Positions 16,046 to 25,750 are shown, numbered from the stretch's first letter. The stretch: 64,000 nt of DNA from Paraburkholderia sejongensis (GCF_020880815.1 NZ_JAJITD010000002.1:124001-188000); one strand, 5' to 3'. Notes: generated by a model not told the origin, from the letters alone. Translations and numbers: made by a program.

Positions 16046-17359
16046 CTACTCCGGCAACAACGCCGCCAACACATCCACAGTCCGCGCGGTCGCCCCGCGA
16101 TGCCGCGCCGCGAACGCCGCCGCCGCCCCGCCCATCGCGAGCCGGCGCGCCTTATCGCCGAACAGCTCCCGCAACGCCCGCGCCAGATCCGCCGGATCCT
16201 GCACCTGCACCGCGGCGCCGGCCGCGACCGCATCGGCGGTAGCCTGCGTGAAGTTGAACACGTGCGGCCCGATCAGCACCGGCACGCCGACCGCGCACGC
16301 CTCGATCAGATTCTGCCCACCGAGCGGCAACAAACTGCCGCCGATAAACGCCAGATCCGACGCCGCGTAATAAGCGCCCAACTCGCCCATCGAATCGCCG
16401 AGCAGTACCTTCACCTCGCGCGGCAACGCAGCCACCCCACCCTCGGCCCCGAGCGCCGCCGACGCAACCTTCGCATCCGGCGCCCAGTTCGAACGCCGCT
16501 CCAGCCGCAGCCCGGCCTTCTCGACCAGCGCGGCAACCTCGTTGAAGCGCTGCGGGTGACGCGGCACCAGAATCAGCAACGCATCGTCGACGCCGAGCGC
16601 CGCAAACGCGTCGAGCACCAACGCCTCTTCACCCTCGCGAGTGCTGGCCGCGACCCACACCGGCCGCGTACCGATCGCCGCGCGCCACGCATGACCGCGC
16701 GCCGCCAGTTCGGGCGGCGTGCTCATATCGAACTTCAGATTACCGAGCACGGCGACGTTGCGCGCACCGAGCGCGCTCAGCCGTTCGGCATCCGAAGGAC
16801 TTTGCGCAAGCACCCGCGCAAACCCGCCGAACACATCCTTCGTCGCGCCGCCGAACTTCGCCGCGCGCCGGTACGAGCGCGCCGACATCCGCGCATTGGT
16901 CAGCACCAGCGGCACGTCCGCGCGTCGGCATTCGTCGATCAGCGTCGGCCACACTTCGGTTTCCATCACGAGCCCGAGCGTCGGCCGCCACGCGTGCAGA
17001 AAGCGCCGCACCGCGCCCGGCATGTCGTACGGCAGATAGCTGCGCAGCACCCGGTCGCCGAAAATCGCGGTGCCGGTCGCGCGACCGCTCGGCGTCATAT
17101 GGGTCAGCAGGATGCGCGCGTCGGGGCGCGCCTTCATCAGTGCCTCGATCAGCGGCTGCGCGGCGCGCGTCTCGCCGACCGACACCGCATGCACCCAGAT
17201 CAGCGGCGCGGCATCTTCAGGCAAACGCCCGCGCGAATAACCGAAACGCTCGCCGATATGCTCGCGATAACCGCGCTCCTTGCGCGAACGGATCAGCAGA
17301 CGCAACACCGCCAGCGGCGCGATCAGCCACCAGAGCGCGCGATAAATCGCTCTTAGCAT
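16046..17359 (-). CDS. waaA: 3-deoxy-D-manno-octulosonic acid transferase
   Basis: A 437-residue membrane-anchored GT-B glycosyltransferase (GT30) that adds Kdo from CMP-Kdo to lipid IVA at the inner face of the inner membrane. It has an N-terminal hydrophobic anchor (residues about 8-24), the catalytic-Glu segment VHAVSVGETRA, METEVWPTL, and the nucleotide-binding GGSLLPLGGQNLIEA with FNFTQAT near the end. The length is standard. It is the last gene of a minus-strand group waaC-kdoO-waaA ending in a clear terminator. Confidence 0.95.
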   Translation of the reverse strand: MLRAIYRALWWLIAPLAVLRLLIRSRKERGYREHIGERFGYSRGRLPEDAAPLIWVHAVSVGETRAAQPLIEALMKARPDARILLTHMTPSGRATGTAIFGDRVLRSYLPYDMPGAVRRFLHAWRPTLGLVMETEVWPTLIDECRRADVPLVLTNARMSARSYRRAAKFGGATKDVFGGFARVLAQSPSDAERLSALGARNVAVLGNLKFDMSTPPELAARGHAWRAAIGTRPVWVAASTREGEEALVLDAFAALGVDDALLILVPRHPQRFNEVAALVEKAGLRLERRSNWAPDAKVASAALGAEGGVAALPREVKVLLGDSMGELGAYYAASDLAFIGGSLLPLGGQNLIEACAVGVPVLIGPHVFNFTQATADAVAAGAAVQVQDPADLARALRELFGDKARRLAMGGAAAAFAARHRGATARTVDVLAALLPE

Positions 17360-17477
17360 CGATACTCCGGGTGGCGGCAGGAAGTGACGAGAAGGATAGG
17401 CATGCGCCGCAGGTTCGGCGCACAGCGCGGCGAGCGGGCCGGCAACGCCGGCACCGCGAAAGAACGAACCGCCGCGT

Positions 17478-18362
17478 TCAAACCAGCGCCCTGCCCTTCA
17501 GGCGCTCGAGGATGCCGAGCGGCGCGCATTCGGGTTGCGCCATCGCCTTGACCGGCAGGAAAAAGGTCTGTTCCAGCATGAACTGGCCGGACATCACCGC
17601 GTGCGAAGTCTGATCGGAGAAACACACCCACACGCTGCCCGGCGGAAACGGCATGGTCTGCTGCGGGCTGCTCTTCTGATAGTCGAGATCGGCCTTCATC
17701 CCGTCGTGCAGATGCAGCATCAGATGGTCGTACTCGCTGCGCGGCGACTTGGTGATGTGCAGCAGATTCAGCAGCCAGGCCGAGCCCGGCATCTGCGGCT
17801 TGATGCGCGGCAGAAAGCGCCGCGCCATGTCCTCGAACGGTTCGCCGACGCGCCACACGCGCGGCGCGCCGTGCGGATTGACGTTGGTGAACACGCGCAA
17901 AATGCGCTCGCCGTAATTCGGCCGCGACGGGAACGCGTCGACGTGCAGACGGCTGTCGTCCTTGCGCCACGAAGTTTCGCGCGTTTCGACCTGATGCAGC
18001 CGCAGGCTGGTCGGCGCGACGCGCAGCTTGCCGTCGTATTCGGGAAACAGGCCATCGACCAGCGTGCGGGCATTGGCCTGATAACGCGCGATCAACGCCC
18101 GTACCGCCGACTGCGTGACCGCGTCGCCGGCCACGCCGTGCAGCGCGCCGCCGTTCGGTCCGAGGCTGATGTTCTTGCGGTTCGGGTCGGCGAGCGCCGG
18201 GTCGAGCAGCGCCTGCTCGCCGCCTTCGATCGCAAAGCGCAGGTTCGGGAAGTACAGCACCTTGCCGCGCTCGACGCCGGCCAGCAACGTCTCGCGCGGC
18301 ACGGACAGATTGCGGCCGTGCCAGTCGGCGTTCGCTACTTCGATGATCTGGGTTTCGTTCAT
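17478..18362 (-). CDS. kdoO: Kdo 3-hydroxylase, Fe(II)/2-oxoglutarate-dependent
   Basis: A 294-residue protein resembling KdoO, the dioxygenase described in Burkholderia ambifaria and Yersinia pestis that converts the outer Kdo of Kdo2-lipid A to D-glycero-D-talo-octulosonic acid (Ko). The iron triad is visible as His140-Val-Asp142 (LHVDAFPSRP) and the distal His254 (SDQTSHAVMSG). The position between waaA and waaC fits the role exactly. Identification rests on family memory plus motif and context. It is often annotated simply as Kdo hydroxylase family or 3-deoxy-D-manno-oct-2-ulosonic acid hydroxylase. Confidence 0.85.
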   Translation of the reverse strand: MNETQIIEVANADWHGRNLSVPRETLLAGVERGKVLYFPNLRFAIEGGEQALLDPALADPNRKNISLGPNGGALHGVAGDAVTQSAVRALIARYQANARTLVDGLFPEYDGKLRVAPTSLRLHQVETRETSWRKDDSRLHVDAFPSRPNYGERILRVFTNVNPHGAPRVWRVGEPFEDMARRFLPRIKPQMPGSAWLLNLLHITKSPRSEYDHLMLHLHDGMKADLDYQKSSPQQTMPFPPGSVWVCFSDQTSHAVMSGQFMLEQTFFLPVKAMAQPECAPLGILERLKGRALV

Positions 18363-18441
18363 GGTCGCCCTTGAATGCGGAGGGTGCGCGAGGCGAAGCG
18401 CACCGACGGTTGCCGCGGCTGCGGTTGCCTGCCGGTCCCGC

Positions 18442-19443
18442 TTACAGCAGACCGAAAGCGGCCAACGCCGACTTGACCTGCTGCAGCGTGGGCGGCTGCC
18501 CGGCCGCGCCGAGATTGACGACGTTCGGCGACCAGTAGCCGCCGGTACGCCACGCGGTCGAGAAATTGTACAACTCGACCGTCGGCCGCTTCAGCGCCGC
18601 GGCGATGTGTACCAAACCGGTGTCGACGCCGACCGTCGCGGCCGCGCCGTCGATCAGCCCGACCACCGCCGGCAGCGACAGCTTCGGCGGCACGATCGCG
18701 GCCGCGCCGAACTCTTTCGCGAGCCGTTCGCTGGTCGCGCGCTCGGCGTCGCTGCCCCACGGCAGCACGATCGACGCGCCGCGCCGCACCAGCGATTGCC
18801 CCAGTTCGATCCACGCGGTATCGGGCCACTGCTTGTCGGCGCGCGAGGTCGCGTGCACGAACACCACGTAAGGCACCGGCAGATTCAGATTGGCTTGCGA
18901 GAGCGCCAGCGCCGCGCGCCCGGTATCGAGGCCGAACTCGATCTCGTCGGTCGGTTGCGGCGCCGGATCGCCGAGCGCCGCGGCCACCAGTTGACGGGTG
19001 CGCTCGACCACGTGGGTGCGCGACTCGATCGGCACGCGCCGGTCATAGAAGAAGCGCACCGGCCATTCGTAGCCGGCGCCGTCGGTACGATTGCCGAGGC
19101 CGACCAGCGGGCCGCGCGCCATGCTCGCGACCCACGCGGTCTTGATCAAGCCCTGGCAGTCGATCACGAGGTCGTAGTGCTCGGCCACGAGCGCGCGGCG
19201 AAACGCGCCGATCTCGCGCCAGTTGTCGACCGACAGGATGCGCTTGCGCCAGCGCCGCAGCGACACCGGAATCGCACGCCGCACACCGGTCACGAGTTCG
19301 ACGAGCCCGACGAAGCTTTCCTCGACCAGCCAGTCGATCTGCGCGTCCGGATGGCGGCGCCGGATGTCGGCGATCGCCGGCATGTTGTGAACGACGTCGC
19401 CGAGAGACGACACCCTCACGATCAATATCTTTTGCGCGCTCAA
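18442..19443 (-). CDS. waaC: Lipopolysaccharide heptosyltransferase I
   Basis: A 333-residue GT9 enzyme that adds the first L-glycero-D-manno-heptose to Kdo on the cytoplasmic face. Motifs are MSAQKILIVRVSSLGDVVHN at the N-terminus, ATSRADKQWP, and GVDTGLVHIAAALKRPTVEL in the ADP-heptose-binding half. It is the first gene of the waaC-kdoO-waaA group, with 79 bases to kdoO. Confidence 0.95.
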   Translation of the reverse strand: MSAQKILIVRVSSLGDVVHNMPAIADIRRRHPDAQIDWLVEESFVGLVELVTGVRRAIPVSLRRWRKRILSVDNWREIGAFRRALVAEHYDLVIDCQGLIKTAWVASMARGPLVGLGNRTDGAGYEWPVRFFYDRRVPIESRTHVVERTRQLVAAALGDPAPQPTDEIEFGLDTGRAALALSQANLNLPVPYVVFVHATSRADKQWPDTAWIELGQSLVRRGASIVLPWGSDAERATSERLAKEFGAAAIVPPKLSLPAVVGLIDGAAATVGVDTGLVHIAAALKRPTVELYNFSTAWRTGGYWSPNVVNLGAAGQPPTLQQVKSALAAFGLL

Positions 19444-19521
19444 GTGTGAGAAAACCGGTTATCCGGCTCGAAAATGCGTTGAAAGGAGCGCAATTCTAGC
19501 GCGTCGGATGTGTAATACATG

Positions 19522-19554
19522 AAAAACGCGGCGCGGGTAAGAAACCCGCGCCGC
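19522..19554 (-). terminator. Intrinsic terminator of the phosphomannomutase gene
   Basis: A perfect 11-bp stem gcggcgcgggt / acccgcgccgc (19528-19538 and 19544-19554) with a 5-base loop. On the minus strand it is followed by TTTTT (19522-19526). It separates the mutase transcript from waaC. Confidence 0.85.
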
Positions 19555-19661
19555 GCTCATATGCGACAGCGTTGCTGCGAGCCGTTGCCGAAGGACTCGC
19601 GGCCAGCCGAGGCCAGCCGCCGGATCAACCGGCAGCGACCGGCAGCGACCGGCATCAGCCG

Positions 19662-21056
19662 TCAGAACGGCAGTTTCGCATCGGCCTTTTCCGCCAGGAT
19701 CACGCGGCGGAAATCTTCCTGGATGCGCTTGAGCGCCGCGTCGTTGTCGGCCTCGAAACGCATCACGACGACCGGCGTCGTGTTCGACGAACGCGCGAGA
19801 CCGAAACCGTCCGGATACTCGACCCGCAGACCGTCGATCTTCACGACGTTGTCCGCGCCGGTGAACGTTGCGCTTTGCTGCAGACGCGCGATCAATTCGA
19901 AGTTCTCGCCTTCTTCGAGCTTCAGTTGCAGCTCCGGCGTGGAGTGCGAATTCGGCAGCGAATTGAGCAGCTTGCTCGGATCCTGCACGCGCGTGAGGAT
20001 TTCGAGCAGACGCGCGCCCGTGTACAGGCCGTCGTCGAAACCGTACCAGCGGTCCTTGAAGAACACGTGGCCGCTCATTTCGCCCGCGAGCGGCGCGCCG
20101 GTTTCGCGCAGCTTCGCCTTCACCAGCGAGTGACCTGTCTTCCACATCAGCGGCTCGCCGCCCTTGTCCTTCACCCACTTCGCGAGGTTACGCGTGCACT
20201 TCACGTCGTAAATGATCTGCGCGCCCTTGTTGCGCGACAGCACTTCCTCGGCGAACAGCATCAGCTGACGGTCCGGGTAGATGATCTGGCCGTCTTTCGT
20301 GACCACGCCGAGACGGTCGCCGTCGCCGTCGAACGCGAAGCCGATTTCCGCGTCGGTTTCCTTCAGCGCGCGAATCACGTCTTCGAGGTTTTCCGGGTGA
20401 GCCGGGTCCGGGTGATGGTTCGGGAAGTTGCCGTCGACTTCGGTGAACAGTTCGACCAGTTCGCAGCCGAGCTTTTTGAACAGCTTCGGAGCCAGCGCGC
20501 CGGCGACGCCGTTGCCGGTATCGACGACGATCTTGATCGGACGCGCGAGCTTCACGTCGCTCGTGATGCGTTCGAGATACGCATCGCTGATGTCGTATTC
20601 GGTGTAGCTGCCGTTGCCGTCGGCGAAGTTGTTGTCGACGATGCGCTGATGCAGCGCGAGGATCTGTTCGCCGTAAATGGCGGCGCCGCGCAGCACCATC
20701 TTGAAGCCGTTGTAGTCCGGCGGATTGTGACTACCGGTGACGACGATGCACGAATCGACGCGGCGCTCGCCGCCCGGCAGTTGCAGCGGCACGCTCGCCG
20801 CGAAGTAGCCGACCGGGGTCGGCACCATGCCGACGTTGACCACGTCGACGCCGGCCGCACGCAAACCTTCCGACAACGCCTGGATCAGTTCGGGGCCCGA
20901 CAGGCGCCCATCGCGCGCGACGACGACCGCGTCGCCGCCCTGCGCGCGCACTTCGCTGCCGAACGCGCGGCCGATGGAACGCGCCGCATCCGCGTCGAGC
21001 GTCTTGCCGATGACGCCGCGAATGTCATACGCCTTGAAAATGGATTTGGAGATCAT
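19662..21056 (-). CDS. Phosphomannomutase/phosphoglucomutase
   Basis: A 464-residue alpha-D-phosphohexomutase of the AlgC/ManB type, interconverting 6-phospho and 1-phospho forms of mannose and glucose. The phosphoserine loop TGSHNPP has the catalytic Ser at 109, the metal-binding loop DGDGDR is at 243-248, and GEMSGHVFF is the sugar-binding loop. It supplies mannose-1-phosphate for ManC (35.1 kb) and glucose-1-phosphate for RfbA (56 kb). Single-gene transcription is likely, given the terminator on one side and a divergent gene on the other. Confidence 0.93.
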   Translation of the reverse strand: MISKSIFKAYDIRGVIGKTLDADAARSIGRAFGSEVRAQGGDAVVVARDGRLSGPELIQALSEGLRAAGVDVVNVGMVPTPVGYFAASVPLQLPGGERRVDSCIVVTGSHNPPDYNGFKMVLRGAAIYGEQILALHQRIVDNNFADGNGSYTEYDISDAYLERITSDVKLARPIKIVVDTGNGVAGALAPKLFKKLGCELVELFTEVDGNFPNHHPDPAHPENLEDVIRALKETDAEIGFAFDGDGDRLGVVTKDGQIIYPDRQLMLFAEEVLSRNKGAQIIYDVKCTRNLAKWVKDKGGEPLMWKTGHSLVKAKLRETGAPLAGEMSGHVFFKDRWYGFDDGLYTGARLLEILTRVQDPSKLLNSLPNSHSTPELQLKLEEGENFELIARLQQSATFTGADNVVKIDGLRVEYPDGFGLARSSNTTPVVVMRFEADNDAALKRIQEDFRRVILAEKADAKLPF

Positions 21057-21396
21057 GATGGCTCACTTGCGTGCAATGGAAATTTTTGACCTGCGCATCG
21101 CCGCTAATCGGTAAATTCGCGGTAAAACCGGGCGTTGCCACGCCGCGATGCGCCCTTGCCGGAAGCGGTCCGGTTCCAACTTATAATTGCGTTCTTCTGA
21201 CCAGCCCGAATAACGCCATTCTAATGCTTAGACGCCCTCCTTTAGTAAAGTTGCCACGGCTGCCGGCCGGGCGGGCGAGCGCGCTGCGGGGCATTTTCGA
21301 GGCCGCGGCGACGACTGCCGCGACGGCCATTTTCAAGCCCATCCACACGATCACCCAGGGCGCTCCACACCACCCGCAGCGGCGAGCGGCCACCGG
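21057..21396. other. Intergenic region between divergent mutase and flippase genes
   Basis: About 340 bases. Apart from a TATAAT near 21182 no element is clear, and the open frame that spans it has no family resemblance. Confidence 0.5.
21182..21187 (+). promoter_or_regulatory. Candidate -10 box for the wzx cluster
   Basis: A perfect TATAAT lies 210 bases before the flippase ATG in otherwise GC-rich DNA. The nearest -35-like TTGCCG is 20 bases upstream, which is too far, so this is only a candidate. Confidence 0.35.
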
Positions 21397-22659
21397 ATGC
21401 TGACGCTCAAACGCTTCGCCAATCCCGACGTCACCCGCGCATTCACGAACATCGTCTGGCTCGGACTCGAGCGGCTCACGCAGATCGGCGTCGCGATCGT
21501 CATCAGCGGGATGCTCGCGCGCTACTTCGGTCCCGACACCTTCGGCAAATGGCAGTACGCGAATACGCTGCTGCTGGTGCTGTCGCCGATCACCTGGGTG
21601 TGCGGCGCCGAAATCCTCGTGCCGACCATCGTCAACCGGCCGCCCGAACAACTCGGCACCGTGCTCGGCAGCGCGTTCGCACTGCGCATCTCGGTGTCGG
21701 CGCTCGCATTGCTGCTGACGTGGCTCGGCATCGCGCTGCACCTGTTCGAGCCGCTGGTCGGCGCGATGCTCGCCGGCCTCGCGGTGACGATGCTGTTTCG
21801 CGAGCCGTTCGTCGGCGTGATCAACGCGTGGCTGCAAAGCATGACATTCAGCAAGCCGCAATTGCTGACCAGCATGAGCACCGCGATCCTGAAGGCCGCC
21901 TGCGTGTATCTGCTGGTGCGCGCGGCGGCCGCGCCCGCGCGTTTCGGCTGGCTGTGGGCACTCGAATCCGCGGCGATCGGCGCGGTGCTGCTGCTCTACT
22001 TCATGCGCCGTCACGGCGGCAAGCTCGGCTGGCAGTTCGACAAAGCACTATTCAAACACTTCGCGAGCGCGGGGACGGTGTTCTGGCTCGGCCTAATCTG
22101 TATGTATTTGTTTCTGAAACTGGACCGGCTGATGCTCGAGCGCGCGATCTCGTTCGCCGACCTCGGCCGCTATTCGGCCGCCCAGCAACTGAACGAAAAC
22201 TGGATCACGCTCGCGCTGATGCTCGCGCAAACGATCGCGCCGGCCTTCGTCTATCGCGTGCAGAACCTCGCGCAACTGCGCCGCAATATGTGGCGCCTCA
22301 CCGCGCTGACCGCGCTGCTGATGATCGCCGGCGCGGCAGTGCTCGATCTGCTCGCGGGCTTCATCATCCGCCGGGTGTTCGGGCCGGATTTCGAAGGCGC
22401 GATCGACATCTTCCGCTGGGCCGTGTGGCTGTCGGTGCCGGCCGGCATCGAAGCGATCGGCAACCTGGTCGTGCTCAAGTATCAGGCCAAGTTCGTGTTG
22501 CTCTCCAAGTGGCTGCTCGCGCTCGCGGTGGCGTTCGTGGTCAATCTGCTGACCATCGAACGACTCGGCGCGTACGGTGCGCTCGTGGGTCTCGCGGCCG
22601 GTTATCTGGCGGCCGCCGCGGTTAATCTTTATTACATCCGTTTCAAATTGCGCCCATGA
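21397..22659 (+). CDS. wzx: Wzx-type oligosaccharide flippase
   Basis: A 420-residue polytopic protein with about 12 hydrophobic segments and an N-terminal LERLTQIGVAIVISGMLARY pattern common to MOP-superfamily polysaccharide flippases. It would move undecaprenyl-linked oligosaccharide across the inner membrane. Its stop overlaps the next ATG (ATGA), coupling it to a GT2 gene, and galE follows, so a short surface-glycan pathway is likely. No Wzy-like polymerase is seen next to it. Confidence 0.8.
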   Translation: MLTLKRFANPDVTRAFTNIVWLGLERLTQIGVAIVISGMLARYFGPDTFGKWQYANTLLLVLSPITWVCGAEILVPTIVNRPPEQLGTVLGSAFALRISVSALALLLTWLGIALHLFEPLVGAMLAGLAVTMLFREPFVGVINAWLQSMTFSKPQLLTSMSTAILKAACVYLLVRAAAAPARFGWLWALESAAIGAVLLLYFMRRHGGKLGWQFDKALFKHFASAGTVFWLGLICMYLFLKLDRLMLERAISFADLGRYSAAQQLNENWITLALMLAQTIAPAFVYRVQNLAQLRRNMWRLTALTALLMIAGAAVLDLLAGFIIRRVFGPDFEGAIDIFRWAVWLSVPAGIEAIGNLVVLKYQAKFVLLSKWLLALAVAFVVNLLTIERLGAYGALVGLAAGYLAAAAVNLYYIRFKLRP

Positions 22660-23486
22660 CGAATGCATCCGCCACCGCGCAAACCACGCTCGACGATGTC
22701 GCGGTATTGATCCCCGCATACAACGGTCAGGCGGACGTGAATCTTACGCTCGCGTCGTTTCAAGAAAGTGCGCTAGTGCACATACTGATCGTCGATGACG
22801 GCAGCACCCCGCCGATCGTCGCGCCGGCGTTGCCGAATCTGAAGATCGAAGTACTTCGGCTCGCGCAGAACAGCGGCATCGAGCGCGCGCTGCAAACCGG
22901 CATCGACGCACTCGCGCAGCGCGGCTTTCGTTACGCAGCCCGAATCGATGCGGGCGACCGCGCGGTGCCGCAACGGCTCGCGAAGCAGCGCGCATACATG
23001 GAACTGCATCCGCGCGTCGCGGGCCTTGGCATGTGGACCCAGGTGGTGTCGCGCGCGGGCGAGCCGCTCTTCATGCTGACGCCGCCGGCCGAACCGCAGG
23101 CGATCCGCCGGCAGCGTTTTTTCCGCTCATGCCTCGCGCATCCGTCGATGATGCTGCGTATCGATGCCGTGCGCACAGTCGGCAACTATCGGGCCGCGTA
23201 TCGTTCGGCCGAAGACCTCGATCTGTTCGTCCGTTTGATGGAGCGTTACGACTGCGCGAATCTGCCGGAACTCGGCCTGTACTACGAGTTGAACGAAGGC
23301 GGGATCAGCGCGACGAAGCGGCGCCGCCAGATCGGCTCGACGCTGCGGCTGCAACTGCGCTACTTCAATCCGCTCAATCCGTATGACTGGTTGGGGCTCG
23401 CGAAAAATCTGCTGCATCTGCTGCTGCCGTATCGCACGTTGCAGCGGGTCAAGCAGAAGCTGCTCGCGCCGCGCGCCGGTCATTGA
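22656..23486 (+). CDS. Glycosyltransferase family 2
   Basis: A 276-residue GT-A fold enzyme. The N-terminal DDVAVLIPAYNGQAD and VHILIVDDGST are GT2 signatures, AARIDAGDRAVPQRLAKQ holds the nucleotide-sugar metal region (IDAGD in place of a plain DxD), and SAEDLDLFVRL is the typical ED(x)DL acceptor-side motif. Donor and acceptor sugars cannot be predicted. It overlaps wzx by four bases and is followed by a GT4 gene. Confidence 0.85.
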   Translation: MTNASATAQTTLDDVAVLIPAYNGQADVNLTLASFQESALVHILIVDDGSTPPIVAPALPNLKIEVLRLAQNSGIERALQTGIDALAQRGFRYAARIDAGDRAVPQRLAKQRAYMELHPRVAGLGMWTQVVSRAGEPLFMLTPPAEPQAIRRQRFFRSCLAHPSMMLRIDAVRTVGNYRAAYRSAEDLDLFVRLMERYDCANLPELGLYYELNEGGISATKRRRQIGSTLRLQLRYFNPLNPYDWLGLAKNLLHLLLPYRTLQRVKQKLLAPRAGH

Positions 23487-23566
23487 ACGTGGCGCGCAAC
23501 GCGCACCGCGTGGACTCTTCCGATCAACGCCCCGGCCGTTTCACTCAACACCCTGTTCTTCATCGC

Positions 23567-24715
23567 ATGAAGCCCTCTTTCAAGTCGACGCCCGCGCTTC
23601 GCATTACACTCGTCTGCAACACGGCCTGGGCAATCTATACCTATCGGCAAGGGCTGATCCGCATGTTGATCGGACGCGGCGTCGACGTCACCGTGCTCGC
23701 GCCGCGCGACCGAACGTTCGAACTGCTTACCGCGATGGGCTGCCGCTGCATCGAGTTGCCGGTTGCGTCGAAAGGCACGAGTCCGGTTGAGGATCTACGC
23801 ACGCTGCTCGCGCTGTATCGCCAATACCGGACGATTCGTCCGCATGTGGTGTTTCACTACACGATCAAGCCGAACATCTACGGCTCGATCGCGGCGAAGC
23901 TGGCCGGCGTGCAGTCGGTCGCGGTGACGACCGGGCTCGGCTATGTTTTCATTCAGCAAAGCCGCGCCGCGCAGATCGCCAAAAGGCTGTATCGTTTCGC
24001 GTTCCGCTTTCCGCGCGAAGTGTGGTTTCTGAATCGCGACGACGAAGCCGCGTTCATCGATCAGAAGCTGCTCGTGCATCCGGAACGCGCGCGGCTGCTG
24101 CATGGCGAGGGCGTCGATCTCGAGCAGTTCGCGTTCACGCCGCTGCGCGAGCGCGCCGCGTATCGCTTCGTGCTGATCGGGCGGCTGCTGTGGGACAAGG
24201 GCGTCGGCGAATATGTCGAGGCCGCGCGGCAACTGCGCGAACGTTATCCGCATGCGCGTTTCCAGTTGCTCGGGCCGGTCGGCGTCGACAATCCGAGCGC
24301 GATCACGCGCGACGAAGTCGCCGCGTGGGAACGCGAAGGCGTGATCGAATATCTCGGCGAAGCGCACGACGTGCGTCCGCATATCGCCGACGCCGATTGC
24401 GTGGTGCTACCGTCGTATCGCGAAGGCGTGCCGCGTACGCTGATGGAAGCGTCGGCGATGGGCCGGCCGATCGTCGCCACCGACGTGCCCGGCTGCCGCG
24501 AGGTGGTGGCCGACGGCGTCAACGGCCTGCTGTGCGAAGTGCGCAATGCCGATAGCCTTGCCGCGAGTCTCGCGCGCATGCTCGACATGAGCAGCGCCGA
24601 GCGGCGCGCGATGGCCGAACGCGGCCGACAGAAAGTCGCGACGGAATTCGACGAGCGTAAGGTCGTCGATACCTATAAGGACCTGGTGCAGAAAATCACG
24701 GGCGTTTTACTTTAA
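23567..24715 (+). CDS. Glycosyltransferase family 4
   Basis: A 382-residue GT-B enzyme. The N-terminal ITLVCNTAWAIYTYRQGLI, IKPNIYGSIAAKLAGV and TTGLGYVF resemble PglA/WcaA-like transferases that use UDP-HexNAc or UDP-Gal donors. The C-terminal domain has FVLIGRLLWDKGVGEYVEAA and the E-x7-E element YREGVPRTLMEASAMG. The ATG at 23567 is used; a TTG at 23483 overlapping the previous stop would add 28 poorly conserved residues. It is followed after 12 bases by galE, which could supply its donor. Confidence 0.85.
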   Translation: MKPSFKSTPALRITLVCNTAWAIYTYRQGLIRMLIGRGVDVTVLAPRDRTFELLTAMGCRCIELPVASKGTSPVEDLRTLLALYRQYRTIRPHVVFHYTIKPNIYGSIAAKLAGVQSVAVTTGLGYVFIQQSRAAQIAKRLYRFAFRFPREVWFLNRDDEAAFIDQKLLVHPERARLLHGEGVDLEQFAFTPLRERAAYRFVLIGRLLWDKGVGEYVEAARQLRERYPHARFQLLGPVGVDNPSAITRDEVAAWEREGVIEYLGEAHDVRPHIADADCVVLPSYREGVPRTLMEASAMGRPIVATDVPGCREVVADGVNGLLCEVRNADSLAASLARMLDMSSAERRAMAERGRQKVATEFDERKVVDTYKDLVQKITGVLL

Positions 24716-24727
24716 CGGAGCAACAGC

Positions 24728-25750
24728 ATGACCACGAAGGGCACGATTCTGGTAACGGGCGGCGCGGGCTTCATCGGCTCGCACACCTGCGTCGAACTGC
24801 TAGGTGGCGGCTACGACGTCGTGGTGATCGACAACCTCGTCAACAGCAAGGAAGAATCGCTGCGGCGCGTGGAGCAGATCACCGGCCGCGCGGTCGCGTT
24901 CTACGCCGACGACGCGCGCGACGAAGCGGCGTTGCAGCGGATTTTCGACGCGCACCCGATCACCGGCGCGATTCACTTCGCGGCGCTGAAGGCGGTCGGC
25001 GAGTCGGTCGCGAAGCCGCTCGAGTACTACGCGAATAATGTCGGCAGTCTGCTGACGCTGCTGGGCGTGATGCGCGATCGCAACGTCAGGCAGTTCGTGT
25101 TCAGCTCGTCGGCGACTGTCTACGGGGTGCCGAAAAGCTCGCCGATCGACGAGTCGTTCCCGCTGTCGGCGACCAATCCGTATGGGCAGTCGAAGCTGAT
25201 CGCCGAGCAGATCCTGCGCGATCTGGAACTGTCCGATCCGTCGTGGCGAATCGCGACGCTGCGCTATTTCAATCCGGTCGGCGCGCACGAGAGCGGGCTG
25301 ATCGGCGAAGACCCGGCCGGCATTCCGAACAATCTGATGCCGTACGTCGCGCAGGTCGCAGTCGGCAAGCTCGAGAAGCTGCGCGTGTTCGGCGGCGACT
25401 ACGAGACGCCCGACGGGACTGGCGTGCGCGATTACATCCACGTGGTCGATCTGGCGCGCGGCCACCTCGCGGCGCTCGACGCGCTGGTCAGGCGCGATGC
25501 GAGCTTCGTCGTCAATCTCGGCACCGGCCAGGGTTATAGCGTGCTGGACGTGGTGCGCTCGTTCGAGAAGGCGTCGGGCCGGCCGGTGCCGTACGAGATC
25601 GTCGCGCGCCGCCCGGGCGATGTCGCGCAGTGCTTCGCCGATCCGGCCGCGGCCGAGCGGATCATCGGCTGGCGCGCGCAGTTCGGGATCGAGCGCATGT
25701 GCGCGGATCACTGGCGCTGGCAGTCGATGAATCCGCGGGGGTTTGCGTAA
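24728..25750 (+). CDS. galE: UDP-glucose 4-epimerase
   Basis: A 340-residue extended short-chain dehydrogenase. The NAD-binding GGAGFIGSHT is near the N-terminus, with the catalytic Ser region FSSSATVYG, YGQSK (Tyr-x3-Lys) and LRYFNPVGAHESGLIGEDP, characteristic of GalE. It interconverts UDP-glucose and UDP-galactose in the cytoplasm. It is the last gene of the wzx-GT2-GT4-galE cluster and ends at a strong hairpin shared with the convergent chemoreceptor gene. Confidence 0.93.
   Translation: MTTKGTILVTGGAGFIGSHTCVELLGGGYDVVVIDNLVNSKEESLRRVEQITGRAVAFYADDARDEAALQRIFDAHPITGAIHFAALKAVGESVAKPLEYYANNVGSLLTLLGVMRDRNVRQFVFSSSATVYGVPKSSPIDESFPLSATNPYGQSKLIAEQILRDLELSDPSWRIATLRYFNPVGAHESGLIGEDPAGIPNNLMPYVAQVAVGKLEKLRVFGGDYETPDGTGVRDYIHVVDLARGHLAALDALVRRDASFVVNLGTGQGYSVLDVVRSFEKASGRPVPYEIVARRPGDVAQCFADPAAAERIIGWRAQFGIERMCADHWRWQSMNPRGFA

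Noticed and set aside
16022..17356. 444-codon plus-strand frame over waaA
   Set aside because: Antisense of waaA; it also runs through the waaA terminator hairpin.
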